A stretch of DNA of 64,000 nt from Faecalicatena faecalis (lineage in GTDB: Bacteria > Bacillota > Clostridia > Lachnospirales > Lachnospiraceae): assembly GCF_012524165.2 (NCBI RefSeq), contig NZ_JABACJ020000022.1, positions 18,849-82,848 on the forward strand. The letters run 5' to 3'. The notes beneath the pieces are model-generated. The model was given only the letters and a program-made list of their open reading frames with translations, made no database searches and was not told where the DNA came from. Shown piece by piece: positions 61,931 to 64,000 of this stretch (within the stretch, counting starts at the first letter, position 1; each line of letters opens with the position of its first letter). The translations under genes were made by a program, and so were the position numbers.

Positions 61931-62766
61931 TTATAATATTCTGTTCCCTTATAGTCCTCAAGTACGCCATAAAATTTCAGAATGGTACTTTTATCCTGCA
62001 CATATTTCCCCAGGTCTTCTGGTCCATAGCGAAGGAGATAATAATCCATGTCATGGAGGATACGGTAGATATTAATGACGCAGTTCACATCATGCGTCTC
62101 TTTTGCTTTCTGCACCAGTTCAATCAGTATGTCAAAATCCTGGGAAAATGCATCGTTGTATATACTTAACTTGAGCTCTTCCAGAAGTCTGAGTATGGCT
62201 TTAGCATCATAATCGTTGTGAGCGTATACTGGCTCACCATATTGCTGTTGGAATTCTTCATCAGTTAAGCCAAGACTGTCTTTCTTTTCCCAATCCTCGG
62301 TTTTATAGGAGTATCCTGTGATGATCTCGCCAGTCTGCTCCAGATAATTCCAGTAACCATCATTAGGATCAGTCAAGTGGTCCTGAAGATCGCCGAATAT
62401 GAGTAATGCTTCTAATCTAAGATTTGCATTACAAATGATTGTTTTCAGGCGCTCGACATCCTTGGAATCCATTCCGGCCAGGGCAGCACTGCGTATGGAA
62501 AGCACCGTGTTTTTATCCGGCTGTTGAAAAGATTTTTGTCCAGAGGCAGGAGCTGTATTTGAGTCTTTGGGTTTTAAATCATCCTGCGTAGTGTCGGTCT
62601 TTTCGGAGGAGACCTTTGGGCTTGGGTCAGCACGCTTTTTACTGCATCCGGTGAACAGCATACATGCGGCCACTAATAGGGAAAAACGAAATAGGTTACG
62701 TGTGAAATGTGTGGTTGTGTACTGCATCCTGCAGCTAAAAATCTGTACCGAGTTTTTCTTAAGCAT
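61909..62766 (-). CDS. Lipoprotein of unknown function
   Basis: 285 residues from the ATG at 62766 with AAGGAGG nine bases upstream. A signal helix (FRFSLLVAACMLFTGC) ends with a lipobox, followed by a long Lys/Asp/Ser/Thr-rich linker (about residues 45-85), then a helical domain of about 200 residues with many acidic residues. The segment before the signal helix is unusually long; an ATG at residue 14 could be the true start. Family unknown. Lies 85 bases downstream of the L,D-transpeptidase and may act with it. Confidence 0.75.
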   Translation of the reverse strand: MLKKNSVQIFSCRMQYTTTHFTRNLFRFSLLVAACMLFTGCSKKRADPSPKVSSEKTDTTQDDLKPKDSNTAPASGQKSFQQPDKNTVLSIRSAALAGMDSKDVERLKTIICNANLRLEALLIFGDLQDHLTDPNDGYWNYLEQTGEIITGYSYKTEDWEKKDSLGLTDEEFQQQYGEPVYAHNDYDAKAILRLLEELKLSIYNDAFSQDFDILIELVQKAKETHDVNCVINIYRILHDMDYYLLRYGPEDLGKYVQDKSTILKFYGVLEDYKGTEYYNKEGFLS

Positions 62767-62851
62767 AAAAAGTGGCCTCCTTGTAAATTCAGAGCCTTGT
62801 TGAAAGGCTGGTGTTGGTTTATGGTATCTCATGAAATTTGTTAAGATAGAA

Positions 62852-63895
62852 TTAGTAATGTACTACAACAGGAGTTCCTACTTCTATCATATGATATAAA
62901 GCAGCAGCCTGGTCAATCGGCATGTTAATGCAGCCGTGGGAGCCTACATCGGGAATCTGATTAAGGGTGCCGCCAAAAGAGCTTTGCCATGTAGCGTCAT
63001 GCAGCCCGACTCCGGTGTCCCAGGTGATGCGCATCCAGTAAGAGACTTGCGTTTCATAGGAGGGCTTTCCGGTAGAAGGGTCGATACTTCCCACCAGTAC
63101 TTCATTCTGCTTTTTATCCTGTATGGAAAAGGTACCCTCCGGGGTGATTTTTTCTGGAATTGGTTCCCCTGTGATTACATCGGTTTCAAGTACAATGGCC
63201 CCATCCTTTAGATACCACATGTGCTGTTCACTCAAATCCACATCTACGTAAGTGTTCCCCCAGTCAGGCATTGCGTGTGAAGCTGCCACACCTCCAATAT
63301 AATAGGCCGGCTCCCTGGTAACGACTTCTTTATTTTGGATACTGCTTTTCAGTTTTTCAAATTCTGTGTCCTCATCAATGGACCAGCCATAAGTACCACC
63401 GGATACAGAGGTGCTCTTCCCAGTCGGCGTGGTAAATGTCCTTGTTGTCCCTACCGTATCGTATTGATCCCCGAACTCACTCAACCACTGTCTGACAGCA
63501 TCGTCATGGAACATTACGTTCATCTTGTCATCCACTTTAAGCCACTTAGAAATCAGAGCTTTATCCACTACCACCGGCTCATTCATAGGATAAGTAATGC
63601 TCGCCTCACAGTATTGGTTCATTTGGGAACATGCCTGCCTGACTAGATCCGAGTCAGAGGTAAATGCCGGGATGGCGTAGCATTTCTCTTTCTCCAGGTT
63701 GATTTTCGAATCAAACTTCATAATAGAGGAGACAATTTTTTCTTTTAGCCGATCCTTATCAACGGCCGTTCCATATACTTCTGGCTCGATGACAAACTGC
63801 GTTTTGTCGAACTTTGGCTGTGCAGATTTTGGCTGTGTCTGCTCGACTGTGACCGCTTTGAGAGCGTTGATCTCTCTGTCAAGAGCTTCCTGGTC
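62852..63895 (-). pseudogene. L,D-transpeptidase (YkuD) with PG-binding domain, 5' end lost
   Basis: The C-terminal part is intact: YVDVDLSEQHMWYLKDG, HDATWQSSFGG, and the catalytic Cys in GSHGCINMP, the YkuD hallmark. It makes 3-3 cross-links in peptidoglycan. The frame stays open upstream of the ATG at 63721 to 63895 and encodes more of the PG_binding_4-type domain (FVIEPEVYGTA, DREINAL). At 63896 it hits a TAG, and the sequence beyond is unlike the family. A full protein of this class has an N-terminal membrane anchor and another 150 residues or more. So the gene is interrupted; a protein starting at 63721 (289 residues) may or may not be made. Confidence 0.85.
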
Positions 63896-64000
63896 CTATG
63901 TCAAGAAAAAGTACAAATTAAATGTAACCAATTTTCTCCCGTTTGTGGATAGCTTTGCCTAACTCGCAACTTCCATGATGTTCCTTTCAAGATTTGCAAG
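63896..64000 (-). mobile_element. Probable end of an insertion sequence interrupting the transpeptidase
   Basis: From 63899 (TGTCAAGAAAAAGTAC) rightward the DNA is unrelated to the transpeptidase. On the minus strand a short frame runs in from the window edge and ends LANLERNIMEVAS at a TAG (63959-63961), the layout of a transposase tail followed by about 60 bases of terminal sequence. The family is not identifiable from so little; the TG start at the boundary is compatible with several IS families. Confidence 0.4.

Overview
The window looks like a stretch of a Lachnospiraceae-type Clostridia chromosome. The evidence is a moderate GC content, strong AGGAGG ribosome sites, Gram-positive lipoproteins, many YesM/YesN-type two-component systems, GPH sugar symporters and many intracellular glycoside hydrolases. 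It is mostly a plant-glycan and glycoside catabolism region of a gut-type anaerobe, with a molybdenum cofactor and molybdate-transport island in the middle. No phage or CRISPR array was seen. The only sign of a mobile element is at the extreme right edge.

Layout. 1-4.9 kb: truncated GPH sugar symporter, GH78 alpha-L-rhamnosidase, alpha/beta-hydrolase esterase. 5-6.4 kb (minus): AraC regulator translationally coupled to a small protein. 6.8-13.1 kb: GH1 beta-glycosidase, GPH symporter, GH2 beta-galactosidase-like enzyme carrying a 15-bp coding minisatellite, and a frameshifted sugar-phosphate isomerase/epimerase. 13.2-15.4 kb: AAA-ATPase/PD-(D/E)XK protein and a 29-codon Hol-Tox-like type I toxin with its own promoter and terminators. 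15.8-22.6 kb: LacZ-type GH2, MFS and SSS transporters, and a convergent AraC regulator. 22.9-29.3 kb: MocA-like nucleotidyltransferase fused to a ModE-like HTH, MoeA-like protein, MoaA, MOSC protein, a ModE-box-like operator, and modABC.

29.4-35.7 kb: response regulator, histidine kinase and sugar-binding lipoprotein (overlapping genes, probably a three-component sensor), then an NCS1-type permease. 36.0-45.5 kb: one long operon holding a split transketolase, an ApnO-like 6-phosphogluconate-dehydrogenase-fold oxidoreductase, a D-2-hydroxyacid dehydrogenase, a second GH78 rhamnosidase and a complete CUT1 ABC sugar importer (minus its ATPase). A second histidine kinase/response regulator pair follows (45.6-48.9 kb). 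This block is the best candidate for an undescribed catabolic system: it couples rhamnoside uptake and cleavage to an unusual sugar or sugar-acid route. 49-54 kb: XRE-Uma2 protein with a palindromic operator, tRNA-Ala and tRNA-Asn, flavodoxin, metallophosphoesterase, and MarR-MATE with a 16-bp perfect inverted repeat in the promoter. 54.2-61.9 kb: LicT-controlled beta-glucoside PTS operon (EIIBC, GH43, GH35-like, GH1 6-phospho-beta-glucosidase, separate EIIA), with two matching RAT/terminator switches. 61.9-64.0 kb (minus): a lipoprotein and an L,D-transpeptidase gene broken at 63,896, probably by an insertion sequence running off the window.

All calls rest on reading motifs, gene order and signals by eye; no database search was run. 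Substrates of the sugar enzymes are inferred at family level only.
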